Below are positions 16,870 through 25,751 of a stretch of 64,000 bases of DNA, one piece after another (within the stretch, counting starts at the first letter, position 1; every line of letters begins with the position of its first letter). Origin of the DNA: Schauerella fraxinea (GTDB taxonomy: Bacteria; Pseudomonadota; Gammaproteobacteria; Burkholderiales; Burkholderiaceae_B); contig JAVDKK010000003.1 of NCBI GenBank assembly GCA_030849945.1, positions 186,001 through 250,000 on the forward strand, given 5' to 3'. Under the pieces are notes generated by a model. That model was not told the origin of the DNA. It searched no databases and worked only from the letters and a program-made list of their open reading frames with translations. The translations under genes were made by a program, and so were the position numbers.

Positions 16870-17937
16870 GTGCATCCAGTCACCTCATTTCCAGTGCGCG
16901 CATTGGGTACCACCGATATGTCTATCACGCGCGTAGGCTTTGGCGCGTGGGCGTTGGGCGGTGGCGATTGGGCCCGGGGATGGGGCGCGCAAAACGATGC
17001 CGATTCGATCGCGGCGATCCAGCATGCGGTGCGCCGCGGCATCAATTGGATCGATACCGCGGCGGTGTATGGCCTGGGTCACTCAGAGACCATCATCGGC
17101 GAGGCGTTGAAAGGATTGTCGCGTTCGGAACGGCCGTTGATTTTTACCAAAGGCGGATTGCGTTGGGACGATCATGATCGGCAAGCCGCACCGCGCCGGG
17201 TGGGCGACCCGGATAGTTTGCGCGAGGAGATCGACGCCTCGCTCAAGCGCCTCGGCGTGGATGCGATCGACCTTTATCAAATGCATTGGCCTACCGACGA
17301 CGGCACCCCCGTGGAGGCTTATTGGCAGGTGCTGCTCGACGCGAAACGCACTGGCAAGGTGCGCGCGGTGGGGCTCTCCAATCACAACGTGGCGCAGCTC
17401 GAGGCGGCAGAGCGGCTGGGTCACGTCGATACGCTACAACCGCCGTTCTCCGCGATCCAGCGCGGTGCGGCCGACGATCTACTGCCGTGGTGCGAGCGTC
17501 ACGATACCGGTGTGATCGTTTACAGCCCGATGCAGTCGGGGTTGTTGACGGGCACGATGACCCCGGCCCGCGTGCGCGCGCTGGGTCACGACGATTGGCG
17601 TGCGGGTCATGTGGAGTACACCTCTCCACGCCTCGAACGCAATCTCGCATTGGCCGACGCCATGAAGCCGCTGGCGCAGCGCCACGGGGCCACCACGGCA
17701 GCCGTTGCGATTGCGTGGACGCTCACCTGGCCCGGCGTTACCGGCGCGATCGTCGGCGCCCGTAGTCCCGCGCAGGTCGACGACTGGTTGGCAGCGGCCA
17801 CGTTGGAGCTCGACGACGATGATCTGGATGTGGTGGCCGATGCCATCGCACGTACCGGTGCGGGTGTGGGACCTGCGCGTCCGCCGCGCCGTGAGGATGA
17901 ATCCGTGCTGGATATCTTGCCGAGCCTGTCTCTGTAG
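16870..17937 (+). CDS. Aldo/keto reductase
   Basis: A 355-residue NADPH-dependent TIM-barrel oxidoreductase. The catalytic residues are seen as Asp and Tyr in WIDTAAVYGLGHSE, Lys in IFTKGGLRW and His in LYQMHWP; GLSNHNVAQLE and the C-terminal IVGARSPAQVDDWLAA (cofactor phosphate side) are typical. The start is GTG at 16870 with GAGGAG upstream. Substrate is not predictable. It is alone, upstream of the convergent lnt. Confidence 0.9.
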   Translation: MHPVTSFPVRALGTTDMSITRVGFGAWALGGGDWARGWGAQNDADSIAAIQHAVRRGINWIDTAAVYGLGHSETIIGEALKGLSRSERPLIFTKGGLRWDDHDRQAAPRRVGDPDSLREEIDASLKRLGVDAIDLYQMHWPTDDGTPVEAYWQVLLDAKRTGKVRAVGLSNHNVAQLEAAERLGHVDTLQPPFSAIQRGAADDLLPWCERHDTGVIVYSPMQSGLLTGTMTPARVRALGHDDWRAGHVEYTSPRLERNLALADAMKPLAQRHGATTAAVAIAWTLTWPGVTGAIVGARSPAQVDDWLAAATLELDDDDLDVVADAIARTGAGVGPARPPRREDESVLDILPSLSL

Positions 17938-17981
17938 CGTGGGACCGATCGGGGCTGATCGCTCAACCGTCGACCCTAGCC

Positions 17982-19631
17982 TTACCGGCGGCGCATGCGC
18001 CACGACATGCCGGCCGCGAGCATCAGGCCCACGATCAGCAGGGCGGGGCTATCGCCCCAGCGGGTATAGGGCGTCAAGCCCGTCATGCCCTGCACCGAAA
18101 CTTCAAGCACGCCTGAGGTATGCGACGGGATCGAATCGGTGACGCGGCCTCGCGCATCGATCAGCGCGGTGAGGCCGGTATTGGTGGCCGCAAGCATCGG
18201 GCGCGCGGTTTCGATCGTGCGTAAACGACCGATTTGAAGATGCTGGCGCAAGGCCCACGAGTCGCCGAACCAGCCAAGATTGCTGACGTTGGCCAGGATG
18301 GTGGCCCCAGGCGCGCCGTCGGCACCTGCACGAATGGCAGGCAGCAGTTCGTCGCCGAACAGATCTTCGTAGCAGATGTTGAATGCGATGTGCTGGTCGC
18401 GCACGGCAAACGGTGTCTGCCGCTCGGGGCCACGATTGAAGTCGCCCAGCGGGATCTGCATGGCGTTTACGAACCAACGAAATCCGGTAGGCACATATTC
18501 GCCAAACGGCACCAGGTGGCGCTTGTCGTAGAGGCGGTCGACCGTGGCGGTTTCGAGCGATTCGGCGGACGTGTTGCCGTCGAAGGCGACTACGCTGTTG
18601 GTGTAGATGGACTGTCCATCGGCGCCTTTGCGATGCAGCGGAACGCCCATCGCAAACGTCGCGTTGGTTTTGGCAGCCAGGCTGCGCCAGATTTCCCAGG
18701 TATTGGGCGGCAACTGATCCTGAAACACCGGTAGCACCGTTTCGGGCAGCAGCACGAAGTCGGGTGCAGGTTTGCCGGCAGACGGAGGCTGCGCGGCCAG
18801 ACGCATATGTTTGATGATGCCCTGTTCCATCAGCGCCGGTTCGAACTTTTGCGACTGCGGCACATTGCCTTGCACAAGGCGCACGGCCAATGGATTGCCG
18901 GTGGGGCTCGACCAGCCGATCAAGGCGATGGCGCCACCGATCACCACCAGCGCGCCGGCCACACTCAGCGTGAGCGCACGCTGGCGCCAAGCGAGGCCGT
19001 TGGCGGCGAGCAACGCTACAGCGCCGGCCACGAACGCTGCGGCGAAAGCCAGGCCGTAGGCACCGAAGATCGGTGCCCAGCCGGCAAGCGGGCTATCGAC
19101 ATGACCGTAGGCGATGTTGAGCCACGGAAAGCCCGACATGATCACGCCACGCAGCCATTCGAAGGCGGTCCAAGTGGCCGCCCAGGTGGCCGTATGCCGC
19201 AGCCAGGTCACCGCGCCAGGGGCGCGTCCGGGTTGCGCGGCGGCGGGCCGTACGGTCAGCCAACGCGCCAGAGCGCATGCGGCCGCCGGATACAGCGCCA
19301 GATAGGCGGCGAGCGCCAGTACGCCACCGGCGGCCAGGGGGGCCGCCATGTAGCCGTACACATGCAGACTGATGTAGAGCCAATACAGGCCCACGGCATA
19401 GGTGATGAGCGCGAAAAGGCCGCCATCGAGGGCGGCGCGGCGCACGCTGGGTGCAGTGAGGGTCAACCGGGCCAAAAGGCCCAAGCTCACGATTTGCGCG
19501 ACGGCCAGGAGCACCGTGGGAAGTGGCCCCGGCGCAAAGCTCAGCGCCTGCAGGGCGCCTGCCAACGCCAGTGCGCCGCGCCGCATCCAGGCGGCTCGGG
19601 GCGAGGGCTTGAGGGGCACTGCCGTGGTCAC
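17982..19631 (-). CDS. lnt: Apolipoprotein N-acyltransferase
   Basis: Inner-membrane enzyme for the last step of lipoprotein maturation, adding the third acyl chain. It has 549 residues, close to E. coli Lnt. The N-terminal half has about six to seven membrane segments; the C-terminal half is the nitrilase-like periplasmic domain with the triad Glu in LLPETVLPV, Lys in YDKRHLVPFGEY and Cys in FNICYEDLF. A last hydrophobic segment sits at the C-terminus. The GTG at 19631 begins one base after the corC stop and was chosen for that coupling; upstream in-frame codons would run through corC. Confidence 0.93.
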   Translation of the reverse strand: MTTAVPLKPSPRAAWMRRGALALAGALQALSFAPGPLPTVLLAVAQIVSLGLLARLTLTAPSVRRAALDGGLFALITYAVGLYWLYISLHVYGYMAAPLAAGGVLALAAYLALYPAAACALARWLTVRPAAAQPGRAPGAVTWLRHTATWAATWTAFEWLRGVIMSGFPWLNIAYGHVDSPLAGWAPIFGAYGLAFAAAFVAGAVALLAANGLAWRQRALTLSVAGALVVIGGAIALIGWSSPTGNPLAVRLVQGNVPQSQKFEPALMEQGIIKHMRLAAQPPSAGKPAPDFVLLPETVLPVFQDQLPPNTWEIWRSLAAKTNATFAMGVPLHRKGADGQSIYTNSVVAFDGNTSAESLETATVDRLYDKRHLVPFGEYVPTGFRWFVNAMQIPLGDFNRGPERQTPFAVRDQHIAFNICYEDLFGDELLPAIRAGADGAPGATILANVSNLGWFGDSWALRQHLQIGRLRTIETARPMLAATNTGLTALIDARGRVTDSIPSHTSGVLEVSVQGMTGLTPYTRWGDSPALLIVGLMLAAGMSWRMRRR

Positions 19632-19632
19632 G

Positions 19633-20535
19633 TCAGGCGCCGTTGCTGCCCGGGGTTTCCGGGGCGTCGGCTGCAGCTGGGGCCAGGCGCGTGACGCGCA
19701 ACCACAGTGCGCGGCGCGCATCGGCACGCAGCACATCCACGCGCAGATCGCCATGCTGGGCGTAGTCGCCGCGGCGGGGAATGCGGGCGAGTTCACCGCT
19801 CAGCCAGCCGCCGAGAGTGTCGTAGTCGTCTTCGGGGAAGTCGGCTTCGAAGGCTTCGTTGATGCGATCCAGATCCGTCGCGGCCATCACGCGCCAGCGA
19901 TTCTCGCCTTCGGCAAAGATGGTCGTGGCTTCGTCTTCGTCGAATTCATCTTCGATTTCGCCGACGATCTGTTCGAGCACGTCTTCCATCGTGACGAGAC
20001 CCGAAATGCCGCCATGCTCATCGATGACGATGGCCTGATGGTTGCGGCGCTCGCGGAATTCGTGCAACAGCACGTTCAAGCGCTTGCTTTCGGGAATGAA
20101 GACGGCGGGCCGCAGCAACGATCGCACTTCGATACCGGGTTCGAGCATGCACCGCAACAGATCCTTGGCGAGCAGAATGCCAATGATGTTGTCGCGATCG
20201 CCTTCGAACACAGGGAAGCGTGAGTGCGCGGTTTCGATGACCATGCCGAGCAGCGGCTGCAGCGGCAGCGCGATGTCGAGCGTATCCATGCGGGAGCGGG
20301 GCACCATGATGTCGCCGACAGTGCGCTCGGACACGGCCAGCGCGCCCTTGATCATCGCGTACGACTCGGCGTCCAGAAGATCGCGCTCGTGAGCGGCTTC
20401 GAGAATGGCCTTGATGCCCTCACGATCCTCGGGTTCGCGTCGAACCAGGGACAACATGCGGTCTAACAGGGATTTGGGGGAAGACTTGGCGGCGCGTGTG
20501 GCGTCCGCATCGGGGGCAGGGAGAGGGTCGGGCAT
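19633..20535 (-). CDS. corC: CorC/HlyC family CBS-domain protein
   Basis: A cytosolic protein tied to magnesium/cobalt efflux in enterobacteria, usually encoded with ybeY, phoH and lnt as here. It has 300 residues: an N-terminal acidic segment, two CBS domains (VGDIMVPRSRMDTL; VVIDEHGG-like sequence AIVIDEHGGISGLVTMEDVLEQIVGE in pieces) and the C-terminal CorC_HlyC domain with DDYDTLGGWL. ATG at 20535 was chosen over a TTG five codons up. Confidence 0.93.
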   Translation of the reverse strand: MPDPLPAPDADATRAAKSSPKSLLDRMLSLVRREPEDREGIKAILEAAHERDLLDAESYAMIKGALAVSERTVGDIMVPRSRMDTLDIALPLQPLLGMVIETAHSRFPVFEGDRDNIIGILLAKDLLRCMLEPGIEVRSLLRPAVFIPESKRLNVLLHEFRERRNHQAIVIDEHGGISGLVTMEDVLEQIVGEIEDEFDEDEATTIFAEGENRWRVMAATDLDRINEAFEADFPEDDYDTLGGWLSGELARIPRRGDYAQHGDLRVDVLRADARRALWLRVTRLAPAAADAPETPGSNGA

Positions 20536-20611
20536 CGTCCAGGAGGACAAGTTTTGGAAGCTTGAGGATAACCGAATATCTCAAGCATATTTGTAACTGT
20601 GCGGTGCAGGG

Positions 20612-21088
20612 TTATAGGGAAAAGTACGGATCCGCAATGCCCATGCGCGCCAACGCCGCCGTTTCCAGCGCTTCCATGTGGCGTGCATCCTCATCGTCCA
20701 GATGGTCGTAACCCAGCGCATGCAGGGTGCCGTGGATGGTGAGGTGGGCGGCATGATCTTCGAACCGCTTGCCCTGTTCGCGGGCTTCGCGCACCAGCAC
20801 CGGCTTGCAAATCACGATATCGCCGCGCGCCACGCCGTCAGGACCCACGCCGTATTCGAACGTGAGCACATTGGTGGCATAGTCGCGTTCGCGAAAATCG
20901 CGGTTGAGCTGACGGCCTTCGGCCTGGCCGACGAGGCGGATGCTCAACGCCGCCGTCTGAGCCAGTTCGGGGGCGTCTTCGAACGCGGCGGCCAGTGCGC
21001 GGCCAACCCAGCGCCGCAGACGCCAGCGCGGCAGTCTGGGTTCGGCGACGCCATATTGCACCGATAACGCAAAATCAGGCATGGCCAT
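20612..21088 (-). CDS. ybeY: Endoribonuclease YbeY (rRNA maturation factor)
   Basis: A zinc-dependent single-strand RNase needed for 16S rRNA 3' processing and ribosome quality control. It has about 158 residues. The metal site HGTLHALGYDH is intact, and RDYATNVLTFEY is the second family block. The start overlaps the end of phoH; ATG at 21088 and ATG at 21082 are both possible. Confidence 0.94.
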   Translation of the reverse strand: MAMPDFALSVQYGVAEPRLPRWRLRRWVGRALAAAFEDAPELAQTAALSIRLVGQAEGRQLNRDFRERDYATNVLTFEYGVGPDGVARGDIVICKPVLVREAREQGKRFEDHAAHLTIHGTLHALGYDHLDDEDARHMEALETAALARMGIADPYFSL

Positions 21089-22157
21089 CGTGCTCGGCCG
21101 CCTGTTCGTACGCATCCACAATGCGCGCTACCAAGGGGTGCCGCACCACATCGCGGCTGGTGAAGCGCGTGGTGGCGATGCCATTGACGGCTTCGAGCAC
21201 CGTGACCGCATGCGCCAGCCCGCTCTTGTGGCCGCGCGGCAGATCGACCTGCGACGGATCGCCGGTAATCACGGCCTTGCTGCCGAAACCGATCCGCGTG
21301 AGGAACATCTTCATTTGCTCGGGCGACGTGTTCTGGGCTTCGTCCAAAATCACGAACGCATGATTGAGCGTGCGGCCGCGCATGTAGGCGAGCGGTGCAA
21401 TTTCGATGGCCTGCTTTTCAAACAGCTTTTGTACGCGCTCGAAACCCATCAGGTCGTACAGCGCGTCGTACAAGGGCCGCAAGTAAGGATCGACCTTCTG
21501 CGCCAGATCGCCGGGCAGAAAGCCCAGGCGTTCGCCCGCCTCGACGGCCGGACGGGTGAGCACGATGCGTTGCACGGTTTCGCGTTCGAGGGCGTCGATC
21601 GCGCACGCCACGGCCAGCCAGGTCTTGCCGGTGCCGGCCGGGCCCACGCCGAACGTGATGTCGTGCTTGAGGATGTTGTTGAGATAGTCGCGTTGGCGTG
21701 GCGTGCGGGGCCGCAAATCGCTGCGGCGGGTGCGCAATGCGATCACGTCGCCTTCATCGTCCAGCGGCGGCAGTTCGAGCGTGGCGTCGGCCACTGCCGC
21801 CGCAGGCGTTTTCTGGTTGACGCGCTCGGCGGCCGCCTTGGCCGCCAGTTCGGCCGCCTGTGCTGCGGCGGCTTGCGCCTTCATCTCGACCACGCCCAAC
21901 TGAATATCTTCGACGTTCAGTTCGCGATGCACGGCCTGTTGATGAAACCGGCGCAACGACCGCGCAGCCAGTTCGGCGTTCTCGCCGTCCAGGGTGACGC
22001 GGTTGCCGCGGCGTGCCAACTGCACGTCGAAACCGTCGGCGATCTGCTTCAGGTTTTCGTCCAGCGGGCCGCAGAGGTTGGCCAGGTGATGGTTGTCGCC
22101 ATCGAGATTGACGATTTCGGGCAGGGCACGGCGGCGGGGCGCACGCGCGGTACTCAT
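21075..22157 (-). CDS. phoH: PhoH-like ATPase
   Basis: A 360-residue cytosolic P-loop ATPase. It has Walker A GPAGTGKTW, Walker B VILDEAQN and the conserved TGDPSQVDLP. The N-terminal 100 residues hold a KH-like segment, followed by an Ala-rich linker. The gene is usually placed before ybeY, as here, and is linked with RNA metabolism. Its ATG shares ATGA with the miaB stop. Confidence 0.94.
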   Translation of the reverse strand: MSTARAPRRRALPEIVNLDGDNHHLANLCGPLDENLKQIADGFDVQLARRGNRVTLDGENAELAARSLRRFHQQAVHRELNVEDIQLGVVEMKAQAAAAQAAELAAKAAAERVNQKTPAAAVADATLELPPLDDEGDVIALRTRRSDLRPRTPRQRDYLNNILKHDITFGVGPAGTGKTWLAVACAIDALERETVQRIVLTRPAVEAGERLGFLPGDLAQKVDPYLRPLYDALYDLMGFERVQKLFEKQAIEIAPLAYMRGRTLNHAFVILDEAQNTSPEQMKMFLTRIGFGSKAVITGDPSQVDLPRGHKSGLAHAVTVLEAVNGIATTRFTSRDVVRHPLVARIVDAYEQAAEHDGHA

Positions 22158-23596
22158 TGCGCGGGCTCCAGGGCCCGATCGCTATCGGCCATCACCACGC
22201 TGCCACGCAGTGAGTTCGTGTGCGCCTGCGTGATTTCCACGTCGATCATCTGACCGATGAGCCGCGCGGGCCCCGGGAAATTGACCGTGCGGTTGTTCTC
22301 GGTGCGGCCCATCAGTTCGGTCACATCGCGGCGGGCGTGGCCTTCGACGAGTACCCGTTCCACCTTGCCCAGCATATTGCGGCTGATCTCGGCGGCTTGC
22401 TCGTTGATGCGGGCCTGCAGCCGCTGCAACCGTTGCAGCTTGACCGGCTGCGGTGTGTCGTCGTGCAGATCGGCGGCCGGTGTGCCCGGGCGGCGCGAGT
22501 AGATGAACGAAAACGAGGTATCGAAGCCGACGTCGTCGATGAGCTTCATGGTCTTCTCGAAATCGGCTTCGGTCTCGCCGGGGAAGCCGACGATGAAGTC
22601 GGACGACAGCGTGAGGTTGGGGCGGGCCGCGCGCAGCTTGCGCACGACCGATTTGAATTCGAGCGTGGTGTAGCCGCGCTTCATGGCGGCCAGCACGGGG
22701 TCGCTGCCGGCTTGCACCGGCAAATGCAGGAACGACACCAGCTTGGGCAGGCGCGCATACGCTTCGATCAGGCGGGCCGTCATTTCCTTCGGATGCGAAG
22801 TGGTGTAGCGGATGCGTTCGATACCTGGAATCTCGTGCACGTACTCGAGCAGCATGGCGAAGTCGGCAATCTCGCTGGTATCGCTCATCCGGCCGCGATA
22901 CGCGTTGACGTTCTGGCCCAGCAGCGTTACTTCCTTCACACCCTGGTCGGCCAGATCGGCGACTTCGATCAGCACGTCGTCGAACGGGCGCGACACTTCT
23001 TCGCCGCGGGTATACGGCACCACACAGAAGCTGCAGTACTTGCTACAGCCTTCCATGATCGAGACGAACGCCGTGGGGCCGTCGATACGGGCAGGCGGCA
23101 TGGCATCGAATTTCTCGATTTCGGGGAAGCTGATGTCCACCTGCGAACGGTTCTGCAGCTTACGCTGGCGGATGAGTTCCGGCAGGCGATGCAGCGTTTG
23201 CGGGCCGAACACGACATCCACATAGGGCGCGCGCTTGACGATGGCCTCGCCTTCCTGGCTGGCCACACAGCCGCCCACGCCGATCACCAGGTCGGGATTG
23301 AGCAGCTTCAGATGCTGTACGCGGCCCAGATCCGAAAACACCTTCTCTTGCGCTTTTTCGCGCACCGAACAGGTGTTGAACAGGATGACGTCGGCATCCT
23401 CGGGCGTATTCGTGATCTCCAAACCCTGATCTTCGCGCAGGACGTCGGCCATTTTGTCCGAGTCGTACTCGTTCATCTGGCAGCCGAACGTGCGGATGAA
23501 CAGCTTGCGCGTTTTCGCGGGCGTCTCGGCAGTCGGGGTGAGGGGCGTGGGGGCGGGGGATGCGTTGGGCATCCGTTTGAGCGGTGTTTCTTGCAT
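22154..23596 (-). CDS. miaB: tRNA-2-methylthio-N6-dimethylallyladenosine synthase
   Basis: Radical SAM methylthiotransferase that modifies A37 of tRNAs reading UNN codons. It has 480 residues. The order is the UPF0004 domain with its cluster cysteines (FGCQMNEYDS, FNTCSVREKA, GGCVASQE), the radical SAM site GCSKYCSFCVVPYTRG, and a C-terminal TRAM domain (VLVEGHARRD, GRTENNRTVNFPG). ATG at 23596 precedes a Pro/Thr-rich leader of about 35 residues; upstream in-frame codons lack a ribosome site. It is the first gene of miaB-phoH-ybeY-corC-lnt. Confidence 0.96.
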   Translation of the reverse strand: MQETPLKRMPNASPAPTPLTPTAETPAKTRKLFIRTFGCQMNEYDSDKMADVLREDQGLEITNTPEDADVILFNTCSVREKAQEKVFSDLGRVQHLKLLNPDLVIGVGGCVASQEGEAIVKRAPYVDVVFGPQTLHRLPELIRQRKLQNRSQVDISFPEIEKFDAMPPARIDGPTAFVSIMEGCSKYCSFCVVPYTRGEEVSRPFDDVLIEVADLADQGVKEVTLLGQNVNAYRGRMSDTSEIADFAMLLEYVHEIPGIERIRYTTSHPKEMTARLIEAYARLPKLVSFLHLPVQAGSDPVLAAMKRGYTTLEFKSVVRKLRAARPNLTLSSDFIVGFPGETEADFEKTMKLIDDVGFDTSFSFIYSRRPGTPAADLHDDTPQPVKLQRLQRLQARINEQAAEISRNMLGKVERVLVEGHARRDVTELMGRTENNRTVNFPGPARLIGQMIDVEITQAHTNSLRGSVVMADSDRALEPAQ

Positions 23597-23867
23597 GGTG
23601 GCCGTGACGGGTTTAGATCCCGGGGGCAAAAAGAGGAAAAAAGGAGTTTAGCGCGCCTGGGGGGAAAACGTGGGGCGATCCGCCGGGGGCTCGCGTTGAA
23701 TGCCCGCGCGATAGGTGTGAGGCAGAGCGCGAAGACGAGGAACAGGGCGCAGATGCCAGCGACAGCGCGCGGATGCGTTGGGGGGCGGCCCCTGTGTTGC
23801 ATATCCAATACGCATGCGCAGCTTCTAGACGGTTACGATAGCGCCTTCAAAATTCCAGACTGATCAG

Positions 23868-24599
23868 ATGCCGCTGCCTCCCCTTCCTAAACCGGGCGCC
23901 CCGTTCGCCGGTGTGCCCACGGCGCCCAAGCGCGGCTTGGTCGTTGTGCTGGCCGTCCTGGCCGTGCTGGCGCTCGTGGCGTTGGCCTGGTTTGTCGATC
24001 GCCCGCTGGCGCTCGAACTCCAGCAGGAAGTAACGCCGGCCTGGCGCAAGATTGCGCGGCTGTACGACGATCTGGGCGATAGCGAGAAGTACTTGATCGT
24101 CGCCTTGATTTTGTACATCTGGTCGTTGGTAGGCATGCGCCGCGGCTGGACCTGCCCGATTCGTGCCGGTTTCGACCGGGTGGCGCGTTGCAGCCTGTTC
24201 CTGATCGTCACGATGGCGATCAGCGGGTTGGTGACGTGGATCCTGAAAATGGTCGTGGCGCGCTCGCGTCCGGAATTGCTGCACAACACCGGCTTTTATG
24301 GCTTGGGCGATATGTTTTCGGGCGATCCCTTCGACTCGTTTCCGTCCAGCCACACGTTGACGGCCTTCGCAGTGGCGTTCGTGATCGGTGCGATTGCCCC
24401 GCGTTTGCGGATTCTGGCGGTCGTGCTGGCGTTTGGCGTGGCCTTTGCCCGTATGGCGATTCAGCAGCACTTTCTGTCCGACGTGCTGGCCTCGGCCTGC
24501 ATCGCCTGGGCAATCGCGACATACATGGCGCCGCGCATGTTGAGCCCGGCTTATACGTGGCCCGTGCGCACGCCGTGGCGCTGGTGGCAACGCGGGTAA
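23868..24599 (+). CDS. PAP2-family membrane phosphatase
   Basis: A 243-residue inner-membrane protein with about five or six hydrophobic segments and the three PAP2 phosphatase motifs: KMVVARSRP, PSSHT and RMAIQQHFLSD, with the catalytic His residues in the last two. Likely substrates are lipid phosphates such as undecaprenyl pyrophosphate or phosphatidylglycerol phosphate. It is divergent from miaB and followed by a strong shared terminator. Confidence 0.9.
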   Translation: MPLPPLPKPGAPFAGVPTAPKRGLVVVLAVLAVLALVALAWFVDRPLALELQQEVTPAWRKIARLYDDLGDSEKYLIVALILYIWSLVGMRRGWTCPIRAGFDRVARCSLFLIVTMAISGLVTWILKMVVARSRPELLHNTGFYGLGDMFSGDPFDSFPSSHTLTAFAVAFVIGAIAPRLRILAVVLAFGVAFARMAIQQHFLSDVLASACIAWAIATYMAPRMLSPAYTWPVRTPWRWWQRG

Positions 24600-24649
24600 T
24601 CCGCGAGCTTGCTGTCCGAGCTAGAGCGGGGCCGTCAGAGGCGGCCAGT

Positions 24650-24684
24650 AAAAAACCCGGCACCGTAAGGTGGCCGGGTTTTTT
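24650..24684. terminator. Bidirectional rho-independent terminator
   Basis: AAAAAACCCGGC(ACC) pairs with (GGTG)GCCGGGTTTTTT around GTAA, with one bulged base. It has a T run on both strands and lies between the convergent PAP2 gene and secF. Confidence 0.92.
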
Positions 24685-24796
24685 ATGCCTGCGCCTGGAT
24701 GCAGGGCAGCCGAAGCGCAGTGAAAATAATGAAACAGCAGCGCATGGCAACGCGTGCAGGGGGGTTAGGCAGAACGGCCTTTACGGGCCATCCGCG

Positions 24797-25726
24797 TTAC
24801 GCCACTTCGACGTCGTCTTTCTTGACGGGCTTGACCATGTCTTCGCGCTTCACGCCCATCCACATGGCGAGCGCGGCGGCCACGAACACCGACGAGTAGA
24901 TACCGAACCAGATACCGATCAACAGCGCCAGTGCAAAGTAATGCAGCGACGGACCGCCGAAGATCAGCATCGAGCCCACCATCAGCGTGGTCGACCCGTG
25001 GGTGATGATGGTGCGCGAGATCGTTTGCGTGATCGCGCTGTTGATCACCTCGGTGGTATCGGCTTTGCGGTACTTGCGGAAGTTTTCGCGGATTCGATCC
25101 ATGATCACGACCGACTCATTGACCGAGTAGCCAAGCACCGCGAGCACCCCCGCGAGCACGGGGAGCGAGAACTCCCATTGGAAGAACGCGAAGAAGCCGA
25201 GGATGATCACCACATCGTGAAGGTTGGCGATCACCCCGGCCACGGCGAATTTCCATTCGAATCGTATGCCGAGATAGACCATGATGCCGATCACCACCAC
25301 GATGAGCGCCATCAGGCCGTTATGCACGAGCTCCTCGCCGACCTGCGGGCCCACGAATTCGACCCGGCGCAGTTCGACGTCGGGACTCACTTCTTTCAGA
25401 CCCTTCAACACGACTTCGCTTTGCGCGGCCGAGGTTTGACCCTCACCCAGCGGCAAGCGAATCATGACGTCGCGCGAAGTGCCGAAGTTGGCGACCTGGA
25501 AGTCGGTATAGCCGAGCTTGGTGACGGCACCGCGAACCGTTTCGAGCTGCACGGCCTGCGGATAGTTGACTTCCATCAACGTGCCGCCGGTGAACTCGAT
25601 CGACAGATGAAACCCGCGCACGATGATGAAAAACACCGCCAGCAGGAAGGTAATCAGACTGATGGCGTTCAGCACCAATGCATGGCGCATGAACGGGATA
25701 GTGCGGTGGATTCGGAAGAATTCCAT
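24797..25726 (-). CDS. secF: Protein translocase subunit SecF
   Basis: Inner-membrane RND-type partner of SecD that uses the proton motive force to help export through SecYEG. It has 309 residues with six membrane segments, the D1-type IEFTGGTLMEV just after TM1, and the conserved GYSVNESVVIMDRIREN and ISRTIITHGSTTL blocks. It is separated from secD by 25 bp and is last in queA-tgt-yajC-secD-secF. Confidence 0.97.
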   Translation of the reverse strand: MEFFRIHRTIPFMRHALVLNAISLITFLLAVFFIIVRGFHLSIEFTGGTLMEVNYPQAVQLETVRGAVTKLGYTDFQVANFGTSRDVMIRLPLGEGQTSAAQSEVVLKGLKEVSPDVELRRVEFVGPQVGEELVHNGLMALIVVVIGIMVYLGIRFEWKFAVAGVIANLHDVVIILGFFAFFQWEFSLPVLAGVLAVLGYSVNESVVIMDRIRENFRKYRKADTTEVINSAITQTISRTIITHGSTTLMVGSMLIFGGPSLHYFALALLIGIWFGIYSSVFVAAALAMWMGVKREDMVKPVKKDDVEVA

Positions 25727-25751
25727 GTGACTGAGACGCCTGTATTCGTGC

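Noticed and set aside
22220..23863. A 547-codon open frame antisense to miaB
   Set aside because: It is a shadow of miaB; there is no ribosome site and no known family, while miaB is beyond doubt.
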